Shown here: piece after piece, positions 10,301 through 18,967 of the stretch | Position numbering within the stretch: position 1 is the stretch's first letter | Layout: the number at the start of each line of letters is the position of its first letter | DNA from: a virus | Direction: 5' to 3' (one strand) | Length of the DNA: 58,785 bases | Virus record (IMG/VR): IMGVR_UViG_3300030085_002174 | Location: 2,012-60,796 of that record | The notes under the pieces: generated by a model | Told to the model about the DNA's origin: nothing | The model's input: only the letters and a program-made list of their open reading frames with translations | Databases searched by the model: none | Program-made: the position numbers and the translations under genes

Positions 10301-13300
10301 AGTTTATTTTTAATCTCACTAGAAAACCATCAGAGTCCGAAAAACGTTCATACAATAATGCAGATACAAAAGTCTCATATGTAACTGATTCTAAGACAAC
10401 TGATGGTCCGATTGAAAGATTAAGAATTAACTTCGCTGGATTGGGTTATGACAGACTCCCTGTTGCTAACGGACTAAAGTCTGATAATGGAAAAGGAGCT
10501 AATATCAAACTTATTTCTGATGAAATCGGAAGAGTTGACAAATATGATCGAATTAAAGACGGATTCGACTATCCAACGGATCCTACTTTAGCTCCATCTC
10601 TAAGTACTCCTTCAGTAGTTGGTATTAAGGATATTAGAACTATTGATTATATTGGAATTACCACTGGTGGTAGAGGATACAACCAGACACCAACTCTTGT
10701 TGTCCCAGATAAAACTAGTATTAAGTTAATTCCTCATATTCAAGGTGGATCTATAGTTAAGGTTGATGTAGCAGAAAATGCAATCGATTTTAGTGTTCCT
10801 CTTGATATTGTAACCATTCATCATTCCCAGGGATATGATATTGACTTCTTTACTGTTAATGGAAATTCAATAACTGCAGAACTATCAAATACTGATATAT
10901 TAACTGCAGGAATTTCTACGGTCTTCCCATTCCAAGAGGGGGATGAAGTTTTTGTAGAAGCATGTAGACTTACTGATGAAACAGATCACTTAGCAAACTA
11001 TAATTCAGATGCATATGGGTACAAGTTCTTCACTGTAACGGGAATTAGTACAATTAACAATACTGTCACTTATGATATGACAGGTATTGCTACTGGAGCA
11101 TTTGGTACTTATGATGATGCTATTACTTTAGGATATCTTGTTAATAAAAAAGATGTTCCAGTTCTTGAAATGGTTCTTAGAGATGACGTAAGTTATCTAT
11201 CCAAAGAAAAAGTTACTGGACCTACTTTTATTGGTAGAGTAATGGAAGGTGGTTGGGATAATGATCTTAACCAACTTAGAGTAAATGATTCATTTGGAAA
11301 TTTAAGAACTGGTGAAAAATTAACTGGTGAATCTTCTAAAGTAATTGGTACTATTGAATATTTCAGTACTTTTAATCTAAATTCTACTCTAGGTGTAACC
11401 AGAGACAAAATTGGTATTATTGATAAATCTACTGGTATCCTCAATAGTTTCCAACAAAGAATTTCTGACAACTTCTATTACCAAAAATTCTCATACTCCA
11501 TTAAGAGTCAACTAAGTTATGATATTTGGAGAGAATCCGTAAGATCTCTTGTTCATCCATCTGGATTCAAAGAGTTTTCAGATTATGAACTAATAACAGA
11601 ACCAACTATTGCTGAGGTTTCTGTTGGTATTGCTAAATCTACTGATATGAAACCAGTAGTGGCAGATAGAACTTCTTCTCTACTTGTTAATATTGATACT
11701 GTTACTTCTTTCTATGATAGACAAGGATTTAATATGGTTTATGAGGAAGATTTACTTCCTGATGGATCAACTCAAAAAGTTTACATGGATGGTGGAATTC
11801 CACTGAAGAGTTATATTCTTAGTAAGACTAATAAGGTAGTTAAGATTGATAATATCGATGACCAATTTGATGGATCTTCGCAACAACAACTTAATGGTAG
11901 ATATGCAGATGCTTCCGATTTATTAGATCTTAATAGACAATTTATTATTGATGAGATTCATGCAAAAACCATTTATAATTATCCATCACTTACAAGTGAT
12001 CCCTTCTACGATGAAACAGAGTTTAAATCTAAGACTGGTAGAGTATTAGATGCAGTTTCTTCCGATCTTAAGTATGACGCAAATAATGAAACTGTAGGCG
12101 TTGCATTTACTTATTGGGATGCTGGATCTTTTGTTGGAGTTAATACTGTAGAAACTGTCTACGGTTACAATTACATGCGATTCTTGGGTCAATATGTAAT
12201 CAACAATCAGACACCTCCAACTTACTATCAATCAACAACTCCACAGTTGTTTAATTTGAGTATCACTCAGGATCCTTACAATCAAAACTTTATTCTTAAT
12301 CATGATTCTAGAGATCTTATTGTAGAAAACAAGAGAGAAATTCTTGACAAATCTCTTGCATCTATTGCAATTCCCTATCCTAATTTTATATTCCCTGGAA
12401 GTTCTGCTAATGATGAACAGAATCGATATGCAATTGGATATAAACTGATTAAAGAGAATGAACAACAGATTATTGATGAATCTTATGCAGCCGCTGTTGC
12501 AAATTATCCCCTTATTGCAAATGATGAACCCAAAGCAAAACTAGCTTTAACAAGATTTATTGATGCAATTGCTACTGACCTATTTACTGGTGGTAACAGG
12601 TATTCTAGACTAGAAACTCTGAGATATTTTGCTGGTGTTTATCCAGATACTAATGCTCTAATTGTTGGTGCTGGTGAACAGAATTATATGTTCGAGCAAG
12701 CAAAAGGTAGAATGAGAAAGGCCGTGAGAAACGGACTGGGTGTTACTTTTGCAGCGTCTGAGGGTCCTTCAATTTTTGGTGTTGGTTCTGACGTTTCTAA
12801 TACTAATATTGAAGCATGTCAAGATGTTCAAAACACAGTCATCACACTATCTGCGATGGTTACTGGACCTATTGGTGTTGCAACCCTTCAATCTTTACCT
12901 CAAGAAAATCTCGGTACTTATAGTACTGGTGCTGCGAAGTGTTTTAGAGATCTTAAGTATATCGTTGATGGTGTTGCTCAAGACATCGCATATGACAGCA
13001 ATCAACATACTGTAAGAAACACCAAGTTCTACTTTGACGCACAGGGCAATCAGAAGACTGATGGTCTTGTCTATGAAGAAGCCGAGTCTATCTACATCTT
13101 CAGATCCGCAATGGATTACATGAAGAAGGCGGTTAGAAATGAGTTACGTGTTCAAGATCGTACTATTGTTCCAGCTAGTGCTATTGGAGTTGATACTAAT
13201 ACATACACCACACAAATTCAAACTGACATTGAGTCTCTCGTCGGTATTCTGACGGTCGCAATTGGAAACAGCAGTCTTTCTTCTATTCCCACAGTTGGAT

Positions 13301-16300
13301 TCGGTACTGGTGATTGTGCAGACGTTAGATTCTCTTTACGAAACTATGTTGGAATTGTAACCAATATTATTGGAATTGGTACAGATCAAGCTCCATCTAT
13401 AATTACTGAACCATCACTTAAAAAGGGTGGAATTATCGTTGGACTCTCTACATTCAAATTAACCAATAAAGGAACTCCTCTTTTCAGAAGAACTTTTGAT
13501 CCTAGTGACGCAACAACATTAAGTTTAGTTGATGATCAATTCACCTTGGTAAATCATAACTTCCAGACAGGTCAAGAACTCATTTATGACCCAATGGGTG
13601 GAACTAGAATTGGCATTGCCACCACTTCTTATATAAGTGGAGACAAAGACATCTTAATGAATGTTGGCAATGCAAGAGGAACTTCTGTACTTAATAATGG
13701 AATTGGTCAACCAATTGATCCAATCACAGGTGTATCTACAGTAGTTGTTCCCACACCAGCGGTAAATCTGACAAAATACTATAATGATGTTGTTGGAACT
13801 GGTAATACAAATGGAACAAATTGTATTGTTGATGTAATTGTTGTACATAGTTCTGTAGATGGTGTTGCTATTTCTACAACTGCATCTCTAGTTAGAGGTG
13901 GTGAAAACTTTGGTGTTGGTGAAACTGTTACCATCGGTGGTACTTATTTTGCAGGAACAAATGGTGTGAATGACTTTACATTCACTGTAACTGCACTAGG
14001 ACCAACAGTTATTCAAACAGAGGCAAATAATTCATATACTAATTTACTGGGAGATACTTCTGGAGTTGGTACAGATGCAACTTTCTCAGTTTCTAGAAAT
14101 GATACTGGTGTAATTACTGATGTTGATGTCATTCTCGGTGGATCTGGATATGCTTCAACTAGCATAATTTCAATCGCGGGAACTGCTATTGGTGGAGTTT
14201 CTCCTGATGATGATATTACTGTAAGTCCAACTGAACTAGGTAGAAATACTTTACCAAATCAAGTATTTGTCTATAAAGAGAGTGACTCTCAGTTCAAACT
14301 AACAGGACTTACAACATCACTATTCTTTGATATTACCAGTGGTGGAATTGGAACTGCAATGTTTACTCTCAAAGATCCAAATCCAAATACCAGCATTGCG
14401 ATTGATGGTATCGTACAAAATCAATTAAGAAGAAAGAATCTTCAAATAACTCTCGGTTCTTCCATTGGAATTAACACAGATATTGTTCAAGTTGCAGCAG
14501 GTATTAACTCCGTAGTTGCTGGTGATATTATTAATGCAAATAATGAATATATTCTAATTAAAACGGTAGGAGTTCTTGCTGACGATCTTCTTCAAGTTGA
14601 AAGAGAATATCTAGGTACTACTGCTGCAGCGCATGATGTTGGAGTTGCTGCAACTATTGTCAATGGTGACTATAACATCGTAGGCGATACTATTTTCTTC
14701 ACGACACCACCATATGGTAAGATTGGACCAGTTGGTTTAGAAACTGGGTCTACTTTCAATGGTAGATTCTTCTCTAGACAAATCAATTCTGATTTACCTC
14801 AAGATAGAAATGTTGTTTTTGATGATATTTCTCTCGCATTTACTGGTATTGCTGCAACCGAATTTACTCTTAAGGTAAATGATGCGACTACTACAGCAGT
14901 TTATAATAATGTAAATAAATCTACTGATATTAACAATAATCCGTTTGTATTCATTAATAATGTCTTCCAACGTCCAAGAAGAGATTTTGATATTGATGGT
15001 TCAACTGCAAATACCATCAGATTCTTAACGGGAACTCCTTCTGCGGGTAGAATTTCTAAAGTTGCAATTACAACTGGATTTGGATACATGTCACCTATCG
15101 CTGCTGCAGGTATTGCAAGCGTAGGAACTGGAATGGGTGGTATCAGTACTGTTATTAGTACAAATATTGATAATAAGACATGTCTTGCTTTCAATCCAGA
15201 TGGATCTAGAGTAATTATTGGTGACAATTCTTCAGAGAAGTTCTTTGAAGGAACTATGACAACTGCATTTGCTATTGATACTATTGCTGGATTTACTTCA
15301 ACAACTATTCTTGGAGAAACAGACATCCATGGTGTCGTGTTTGGACCTAATGGTACTGATATTTTCTATACAGGTGGAAGTAGCAATACAATTAAACAAG
15401 TAACACTATCTACTCCATATGATTATACAACTAATGTTGGTGTTGCAACTAATGCGATTGATCAATCAACTCTGAATACTATAAAAGGATCAACTTATAC
15501 TCCCAGAGGTCTGGGCATTTCTTCCACAGGAAATTACATCTATGCATTAGATGAAGAAGGAATTCTTCAGATCAAACTTGATACTCCTTTTGTTGTTTCC
15601 AGTGCCAATGCTGGTCTAAGTACATTCATTGAAGTTGATAATGTTTCTGGATTTGCTGGTGGACCTACACTAAATTCACCAAGAGGAATCAGTTTTGCAC
15701 ATAGTGGATCTACTATGTTCCTTTGCGATGCTGATTTGGATATTGTTCTTGAATATGGATTAACTACTCCAGAAGATGTTACTACTGCATCTTTAAAACA
15801 ATACAAGAGTTCTACAGGAACTGGTATTCAAGAAGTAGTGTTTATTAAAAATAGAATTTACACAGCTGATAGTGATACGGATATCTTATACGCATTTGAT
15901 TATACAGGCATTCCTGGGACAATCTATGACGTTGTTCAAACTGGAGCTGGTCAAGGATATCAGTTCCCACCACTTGTTAGTGCGGCATCTTCTATTGTTG
16001 GTACTGCTGCATCAATTAGAGCAGTATTAGGTGCTGGTGGAACAGTAACTTCATTCCATGTAGACACTATTGGTGAAGGTTATAATGGTGGAATTGCAAG
16101 ACTATTAGTAACTGAACCAACTGGATATTCTAATCTAGATCTTCACTATACGGGTGTAAGTACTGGAGTTGGTATTGAGGCTACTGCAAAAGTAAGAATT
16201 GGTTCTGGTTCTAGTATTATCGACTTTAATATTGATGATCATGGTAGAGGTTATAAAGTTGGTGATGTTCTTAAAGCTCCCGATTTAATTCAAGACCCAT

Positions 16301-18933
16301 CTCTTTCTGGTTCTTTTGAAGAATTCCAAATTGAAGTCAAAGAAGTCCAAACCGATAAGTTTGCAGGATTCTATCCTGGACAATTCATCCTTTTCGATGA
16401 TTTCTCTAATAAGTTTAACGGATTTAGAAAGAAATTTACTCTTACTGTAACTGAAAATGGTGTATCTGATATTATTAGTCTTAGAACCGAACAGGGTTCT
16501 GATTTGAACGTAGAAAATAATCTATTCATTTACATCAATGATATCCTCCAAGAGCCTAAGAAGGCTTACACCTTCAGAGGATCCAGAGTAATATTTACCG
16601 AGGCACCAAAACCAAATTCTAAGTGTACTGTGATGTTCTTCAGAGGATCAAGCTTAGATGTTGTAACGGTTATTCCTCCTAAGACTATTAAGAGAGGAGA
16701 TACTGTAATTATTAAAGAAAATAGAAAAGATCCTCTCGATAGGGATCAATTTGAGAGAGTTGTTCAAAGAATTAATTCTTCTGATGAATTTGATACCTTC
16801 AGTTATGCAAGTGTTGGTATTGATACTAATCCAGCGAATGTAAGACCATTGACTTGGAAAAAACAAGAACACGATAGAATTATTAATGGTTCTCCTATTT
16901 CCAAGTCCAGACCTGGACTTTCGGGCAAGATCTTACCCACAGCTAAGGTAATTAATAATGTTGGACCAACAGATACTGCAATCTATGTAGATAATGCTTT
17001 CCCGATCTTCACCGAGATCGATTTACTCAGTGAAGATGATAGAAACATCATGATCGTCGAGGAGAAAGAAACTAGACCAGCAATTGCTACTGCTATTGTT
17101 TCCAGTGCGTCTACTATTTCAGAAATTATAATTTCTGACGGTGGAGTTGGTTATGCATATACAGATAATCCAGTTGTCACAATCTCTAGGTCTGCTATTG
17201 TTAAACAAGATTTAATTAATGCTTGGTCCAGCACTGCTGGTGTAGGTACAACTCAGACAACATGGAAGTCTGTTGACTCTAATTCTATAAATGACGGTGG
17301 AGTAACAATTGCTGTTGGCGATAGTTCTAGATATGCCTTTACAACCAATCCAGATTATTGGTTTGATGGTTCTATTGGATATGGTGGAACCATTGTATTC
17401 AATGGAGTTGGAGCTGGTGGAACAAACATTTATATTGCTGTCGGTGAATATGGAATTGTTTCAAAGACTACTGGTTATGGTCAAACTATTGATACAAATT
17501 GGACTGCAATAGACTTGATTGAGGAAAGATTTGAACCAGTAACCAGAGAATTTACTTTAGAATCTAGTTCATATGGCGAAAAAGGTAATACATTTAATAG
17601 TATTGTCTATTCCCCATATCTTGATAATTGGGCCGCAGTCGGTACTGCAGGATCTGTTTTTGGTGCTGCTGGAATTAATTCCACTTCATTCAGAAGTAGA
17701 TTCTCTGGAACAATTCAAGAACTGAATGATGTGATTGCAACTCCTGCTGGAATGATCGCAGTAGGTAATAATGGAACAATTGTTTCTAGTACTGATAATG
17801 TTGTTTGGACAACATCCCCAAGAGTAACTAACCAAAACCTAAACGCGATTGTATATCATGATGGAATCTACGTTGCTGCTGGAACTCAAGGAACTGTTCT
17901 CAAAGGAACAAACTTTGCTAATATTGTCCCAGTAACTACGAATGTTTCTACTAATTTTGTAAGTATTGATTTCCAAGGATTTTATGTTGCTCTTGAAGAA
18001 AATGGAAACGTTTGGTATTCATTCGATCTAGAGTCTTGGATTCAAAGACCTGTTTCTGAAGCTAATGGTAATGATATTAATTCTCTCGTATTTGTACCAG
18101 ATTACAGACCAAATGGTAAATACATTGCTGTTGGCGCTGGATCTACAATCATCTTTGCGGATCAAGAACTGAATAGAACTACTGCACAGTCTTCTGTAAC
18201 AGCTGGAGTTGTTACTTCTATTACCGTTGTGAATGATGGATTTGGTTATTCTCAAGATAACCCACCTTCAGTTCTAATTGAGTCTCCTATCATTAAGAGG
18301 GAAAAAATTGATTCTATTAAGGCAGAGGGTGATTTTGGAGTTATTATTGGTATTCAAACATTTGTTGCTGGTACACCAGGAATCGGCACAACTTCTCCAA
18401 TGATCAAATTTGTTCTTGAATCTGAACAATATAATAATAGCACTTTAGGTGTGGGTTATTCTTCTCTCAATACTTTTGGTGTTACTTATAGTCAACTTTC
18501 TGCTGGTGATTATTTTGTTATTCATGATAGTAATGTTGAGACTGGTCAAGATTTGGTTGGTATAACTACCTTAGATGGATTAAATGGAATGGCAAATTAT
18601 CCACAATCACTTGTGGGTATAGCTAAATCCTTTATTGATGGAGTTTATCGAGTTGATCATGTAACCGCGGCTAATTCTGGAATTGTCACAGTTACATGTC
18701 ACTTCCAAGAACAAGGATATCAGGTTTCTGGACCTTATATCCAAGTTTACAGAAGAGGTGAGAGTGATACTGGAATCAACACAAATGGATACTATGGAAG
18801 ATATTCATGGAGTAGAATCTATGATTTCAGAAATAGAATTTTCGGAAATCCAAAACAATTCACGGTAGATCGTGAATACGGCCTCATCGGAATTAATTCT
18901 GGTCCTACAATTTACAGAACTAGGTCAGTTTAA
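4306..18933 (+). CDS. Giant mosaic baseplate/tail structural protein with YHYH domain (4875 aa)
   Basis: One uninterrupted 14.6-kb frame. The N-terminus (PEFLLQDAPTFTSFLKEYY; later DDTINVLSTRGWP and LLKIDDEIIHYKT) resembles cyanophage baseplate-associated structural proteins encoded after gp6. Regions I can mark by residue: about 719-795 and 1040-1150, GxGYxxPP modules; about 1225-1340, a YHYH domain (IGWAYDGNPIYGPYG, then NGRFCKTPEYPDGTYAYF); about 2545-3030, a helical repeat module shared with the tail fibre at 33945; about 3620-3865, NHL/lactonase-like propeller repeats (LAFNPDGSRVIIGD, GLGISSTGNYIYALD, GISFAHSGSTMFLCD); about 4320-4620, YCF48/BNR-like repeats (MIAVGNNGTIVSSTDNVVW, IYVAAGTQGTVLKG). 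Thousands of residues are short beta-rich units with GIGT/GINT turns. Probably a wedge-attached spike, arm or fibre that contacts the cell surface. No catalytic site is recognised. Being codon-consistent over its length, it is not an obvious assembly fusion. Confidence 0.85.
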   Translation: MAKENRVNVSEVLESQIPEFLLQDAPTFTSFLKEYYRSLETRGGATDLATNLKEYKNIEAFYIDNLIPYTALTADANIIDDTINVLSTRGWPDKNGLLKIDDEIIHYKTKTSTTFEGCTRGFSGINEIEKPADRAFLSFSLTESDDHTAGSLVVNLSNLFLREFFTKFKAEFLPGFENREFYPGLDIQNILTRAKDFYRSKGTDTSYKILFKVLYGSDIEVVKPQDYMLVPSSNNYFVTKNLLLEKVSGANPLLIKGSDLYQNLSGIGTVTSAIYNVEYRPIDDKEFYEISLDSENFNNLFQVTGKTRLLENVQPGSTTMLVDSTIGFSQSGNVFIKPEGYTEYIKITYTDKTTNQFLGCSGITEELEFGLSVVEDKFAFSYVGFGQTSRVDFLISNIVDTVDFSKTSNLKVDDKVTLSGFGKDLRDVSEFNGWVYNVPTNHTIDKVGQVDTNKYLVNLIDRIDFYLGQKVNLVNKINQVCEGTIVDINYDTGDDRRKYSREVVVQVLSQTYDPVQSIALSKTLLKGKHYSNYFQDIGNIPTGVQNTYVDGNDDFFYVTSSGLPNYEVFADDTAKEISLTGITTSEVLTSVNHKFYDGESVYMMPNDSVVSGIDTGYYYVESLTKDTLSLAYSKADLFGKKFIKLNPVGGIGTVYRNSYENKTVKNQKILKKFNLKRSKTFFDDKNRRSTSNRQVGILANGVEILSPTLFDENVYYGRLDSIEVTNQGEDYDVINPPELDILDSQGSGCKAHVNLSGAVKEVKVIRSGIGYSKKPEIKITGGNGSGCVLESNLVKTRVVLQFKPTQPGIDIGANTINLSVNHNFQIGEEVIYNNNKNNNVGGLVGDSHYYVSIVDNTTVKLHSSSLDAISGINTVNITGISSGFHALETLTVKNTISTIYVKEAGEGYSNRAVTVPSVISYGQKAGINTYDSFVLARGHGFSDGEIVTYSTTDTVIAGLDTTSKYFVHVLDPDRFRVVSAGINTVNDENLKLNKYVKFVDAGIGTHTFAYPPIKIEINATNESGDIDIVPPVLEPKVLGFIEDVYIEDGGVSYGCTSQFNYHRRPIVQPKAITSKALIAPIIVDGSIVDVKIINKGNGYRLDSDILVEGDGSFAELVPTIENGRITAVTVINGGAGYNAANTICTVVTRGKNAKFLANVTNWKVNQVKKLEGSISNNDDGYFIPSKNNNLGIQFIHFYAPKKLRYQISDNFTVNDEESSNTKVHSPIIGWAYDGNPIYGPYGFENTDGGGVRRIETSYEVDVDLTPGVRPTSPEFIDGFFINDYKFKGSGDLDQNNGRFCKTPEYPDGTYAYFTSVTVDSTGKSQPVYPYFIGEFFHGQPISENFLPSFNQDIDFNTLDLKRNVAPYYITSTDSEYPLIDKVDEKYKQEFIVSEIRTSGIHSVSIFSSGDGYKVGDSVEIEKRGDTGSGANISVAKVKGKTVSTFNVNESLLENVVFDLKKSNTLIVKTTDPHEILNTEVVSISGISTSSAKVLEGNRSVGVRSKKTKLTSDITVNATGVTTTIYVNDISGFEVNDVIGIGTEICRVIRIDSENSSFAVNRLSYPGIHTARVDDVTLLPNKLELVLESDEIPDEYTFSNQVVYFDPKETVGVGTTGVSRNIIGVGGTIVEYRTIPKGSIYLPGHKFFTGQELKYHVGLAGTSIYINNVGSGTSIAILDGQSVYAVNLGVNYIGLSTIGFTSTTGIGTQLNAAEFVDFTDSFPLVGSAHSLTTIYPEVTGFIERYSVTVGTSTDHQLTSGDRIDFKIDNRESDPIKVLYNPVIRKMTTGKIGFANTDVSTDDDTIDLTGEEIENGDKVVYYSANPISGLNNYQSYFVYKNDYNKIHLSEYPSDVELGKFVDFTSAGGGDQELYKINPPIKFIKGDIIRFDMSDQSVSDMELEFYEDPGFTRRIEIIGRSETGFAITRSGTNGLADAEVSVDTSKENFPTGLYYTLVPKGPVDERKDQITRDVEVKGANKIDLLRHSLNDSYIITTASDDKFIFNLTRKPSESEKRSYNNADTKVSYVTDSKTTDGPIERLRINFAGLGYDRLPVANGLKSDNGKGANIKLISDEIGRVDKYDRIKDGFDYPTDPTLAPSLSTPSVVGIKDIRTIDYIGITTGGRGYNQTPTLVVPDKTSIKLIPHIQGGSIVKVDVAENAIDFSVPLDIVTIHHSQGYDIDFFTVNGNSITAELSNTDILTAGISTVFPFQEGDEVFVEACRLTDETDHLANYNSDAYGYKFFTVTGISTINNTVTYDMTGIATGAFGTYDDAITLGYLVNKKDVPVLEMVLRDDVSYLSKEKVTGPTFIGRVMEGGWDNDLNQLRVNDSFGNLRTGEKLTGESSKVIGTIEYFSTFNLNSTLGVTRDKIGIIDKSTGILNSFQQRISDNFYYQKFSYSIKSQLSYDIWRESVRSLVHPSGFKEFSDYELITEPTIAEVSVGIAKSTDMKPVVADRTSSLLVNIDTVTSFYDRQGFNMVYEEDLLPDGSTQKVYMDGGIPLKSYILSKTNKVVKIDNIDDQFDGSSQQQLNGRYADASDLLDLNRQFIIDEIHAKTIYNYPSLTSDPFYDETEFKSKTGRVLDAVSSDLKYDANNETVGVAFTYWDAGSFVGVNTVETVYGYNYMRFLGQYVINNQTPPTYYQSTTPQLFNLSITQDPYNQNFILNHDSRDLIVENKREILDKSLASIAIPYPNFIFPGSSANDEQNRYAIGYKLIKENEQQIIDESYAAAVANYPLIANDEPKAKLALTRFIDAIATDLFTGGNRYSRLETLRYFAGVYPDTNALIVGAGEQNYMFEQAKGRMRKAVRNGLGVTFAASEGPSIFGVGSDVSNTNIEACQDVQNTVITLSAMVTGPIGVATLQSLPQENLGTYSTGAAKCFRDLKYIVDGVAQDIAYDSNQHTVRNTKFYFDAQGNQKTDGLVYEEAESIYIFRSAMDYMKKAVRNELRVQDRTIVPASAIGVDTNTYTTQIQTDIESLVGILTVAIGNSSLSSIPTVGFGTGDCADVRFSLRNYVGIVTNIIGIGTDQAPSIITEPSLKKGGIIVGLSTFKLTNKGTPLFRRTFDPSDATTLSLVDDQFTLVNHNFQTGQELIYDPMGGTRIGIATTSYISGDKDILMNVGNARGTSVLNNGIGQPIDPITGVSTVVVPTPAVNLTKYYNDVVGTGNTNGTNCIVDVIVVHSSVDGVAISTTASLVRGGENFGVGETVTIGGTYFAGTNGVNDFTFTVTALGPTVIQTEANNSYTNLLGDTSGVGTDATFSVSRNDTGVITDVDVILGGSGYASTSIISIAGTAIGGVSPDDDITVSPTELGRNTLPNQVFVYKESDSQFKLTGLTTSLFFDITSGGIGTAMFTLKDPNPNTSIAIDGIVQNQLRRKNLQITLGSSIGINTDIVQVAAGINSVVAGDIINANNEYILIKTVGVLADDLLQVEREYLGTTAAAHDVGVAATIVNGDYNIVGDTIFFTTPPYGKIGPVGLETGSTFNGRFFSRQINSDLPQDRNVVFDDISLAFTGIAATEFTLKVNDATTTAVYNNVNKSTDINNNPFVFINNVFQRPRRDFDIDGSTANTIRFLTGTPSAGRISKVAITTGFGYMSPIAAAGIASVGTGMGGISTVISTNIDNKTCLAFNPDGSRVIIGDNSSEKFFEGTMTTAFAIDTIAGFTSTTILGETDIHGVVFGPNGTDIFYTGGSSNTIKQVTLSTPYDYTTNVGVATNAIDQSTLNTIKGSTYTPRGLGISSTGNYIYALDEEGILQIKLDTPFVVSSANAGLSTFIEVDNVSGFAGGPTLNSPRGISFAHSGSTMFLCDADLDIVLEYGLTTPEDVTTASLKQYKSSTGTGIQEVVFIKNRIYTADSDTDILYAFDYTGIPGTIYDVVQTGAGQGYQFPPLVSAASSIVGTAASIRAVLGAGGTVTSFHVDTIGEGYNGGIARLLVTEPTGYSNLDLHYTGVSTGVGIEATAKVRIGSGSSIIDFNIDDHGRGYKVGDVLKAPDLIQDPSLSGSFEEFQIEVKEVQTDKFAGFYPGQFILFDDFSNKFNGFRKKFTLTVTENGVSDIISLRTEQGSDLNVENNLFIYINDILQEPKKAYTFRGSRVIFTEAPKPNSKCTVMFFRGSSLDVVTVIPPKTIKRGDTVIIKENRKDPLDRDQFERVVQRINSSDEFDTFSYASVGIDTNPANVRPLTWKKQEHDRIINGSPISKSRPGLSGKILPTAKVINNVGPTDTAIYVDNAFPIFTEIDLLSEDDRNIMIVEEKETRPAIATAIVSSASTISEIIISDGGVGYAYTDNPVVTISRSAIVKQDLINAWSSTAGVGTTQTTWKSVDSNSINDGGVTIAVGDSSRYAFTTNPDYWFDGSIGYGGTIVFNGVGAGGTNIYIAVGEYGIVSKTTGYGQTIDTNWTAIDLIEERFEPVTREFTLESSSYGEKGNTFNSIVYSPYLDNWAAVGTAGSVFGAAGINSTSFRSRFSGTIQELNDVIATPAGMIAVGNNGTIVSSTDNVVWTTSPRVTNQNLNAIVYHDGIYVAAGTQGTVLKGTNFANIVPVTTNVSTNFVSIDFQGFYVALEENGNVWYSFDLESWIQRPVSEANGNDINSLVFVPDYRPNGKYIAVGAGSTIIFADQELNRTTAQSSVTAGVVTSITVVNDGFGYSQDNPPSVLIESPIIKREKIDSIKAEGDFGVIIGIQTFVAGTPGIGTTSPMIKFVLESEQYNNSTLGVGYSSLNTFGVTYSQLSAGDYFVIHDSNVETGQDLVGITTLDGLNGMANYPQSLVGIAKSFIDGVYRVDHVTAANSGIVTVTCHFQEQGYQVSGPYIQVYRRGESDTGINTNGYYGRYSWSRIYDFRNRIFGNPKQFTVDREYGLIGINSGPTIYRTRSV
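11930..13400 (+). repeat. Helical repeat module inside the giant protein, shared with the tail fibre
   Basis: Residues about 2545-3030 of the giant protein. It holds three related units at about 12030-12230, 12530-12900 and 12935-13390, with the pattern RDLxYIxDAVxxDxxxxxNxH followed by KFYFD and a helical KKAVRN stretch, closing with CADVR and NYVGIVT. The same arrangement occurs in the fibre at 37915-39450. At 12205-12228 there is a 24-base stretch identical to 38196-38219, encoding NQTPPTYY. Confidence 0.8.
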
Positions 18934-18936
18934 TTC

Positions 18937-18948
18937 AATAAATAAATA
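18937..18948 (+). promoter_or_regulatory. Late-promoter-like element, two overlapping AATAAATA copies
   Basis: AATAAATA occurs at 18937-18944 and 18941-18948, in the 34-base gap between the giant gene and gp8. It differs from TATAAATA at the first base. The gp8 ATG is 20 bases downstream of the second copy. It could start a transcript independent of the 14.6-kb gene, keeping gp8 expression from depending on full read-through. Confidence 0.4.
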
Positions 18949-18967
18949 AAACCCAGTTTGTTCTAAA

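Noticed and set aside
14901-15326. Minus-strand open frame of 141 codons
   Set aside because: It lies wholly inside the giant gene and has a composition mirroring the plus-strand repeats (long Val/Ile/Pro runs). No ribosome binding site or domain; the same holds for the other minus-strand frames in the large genes.
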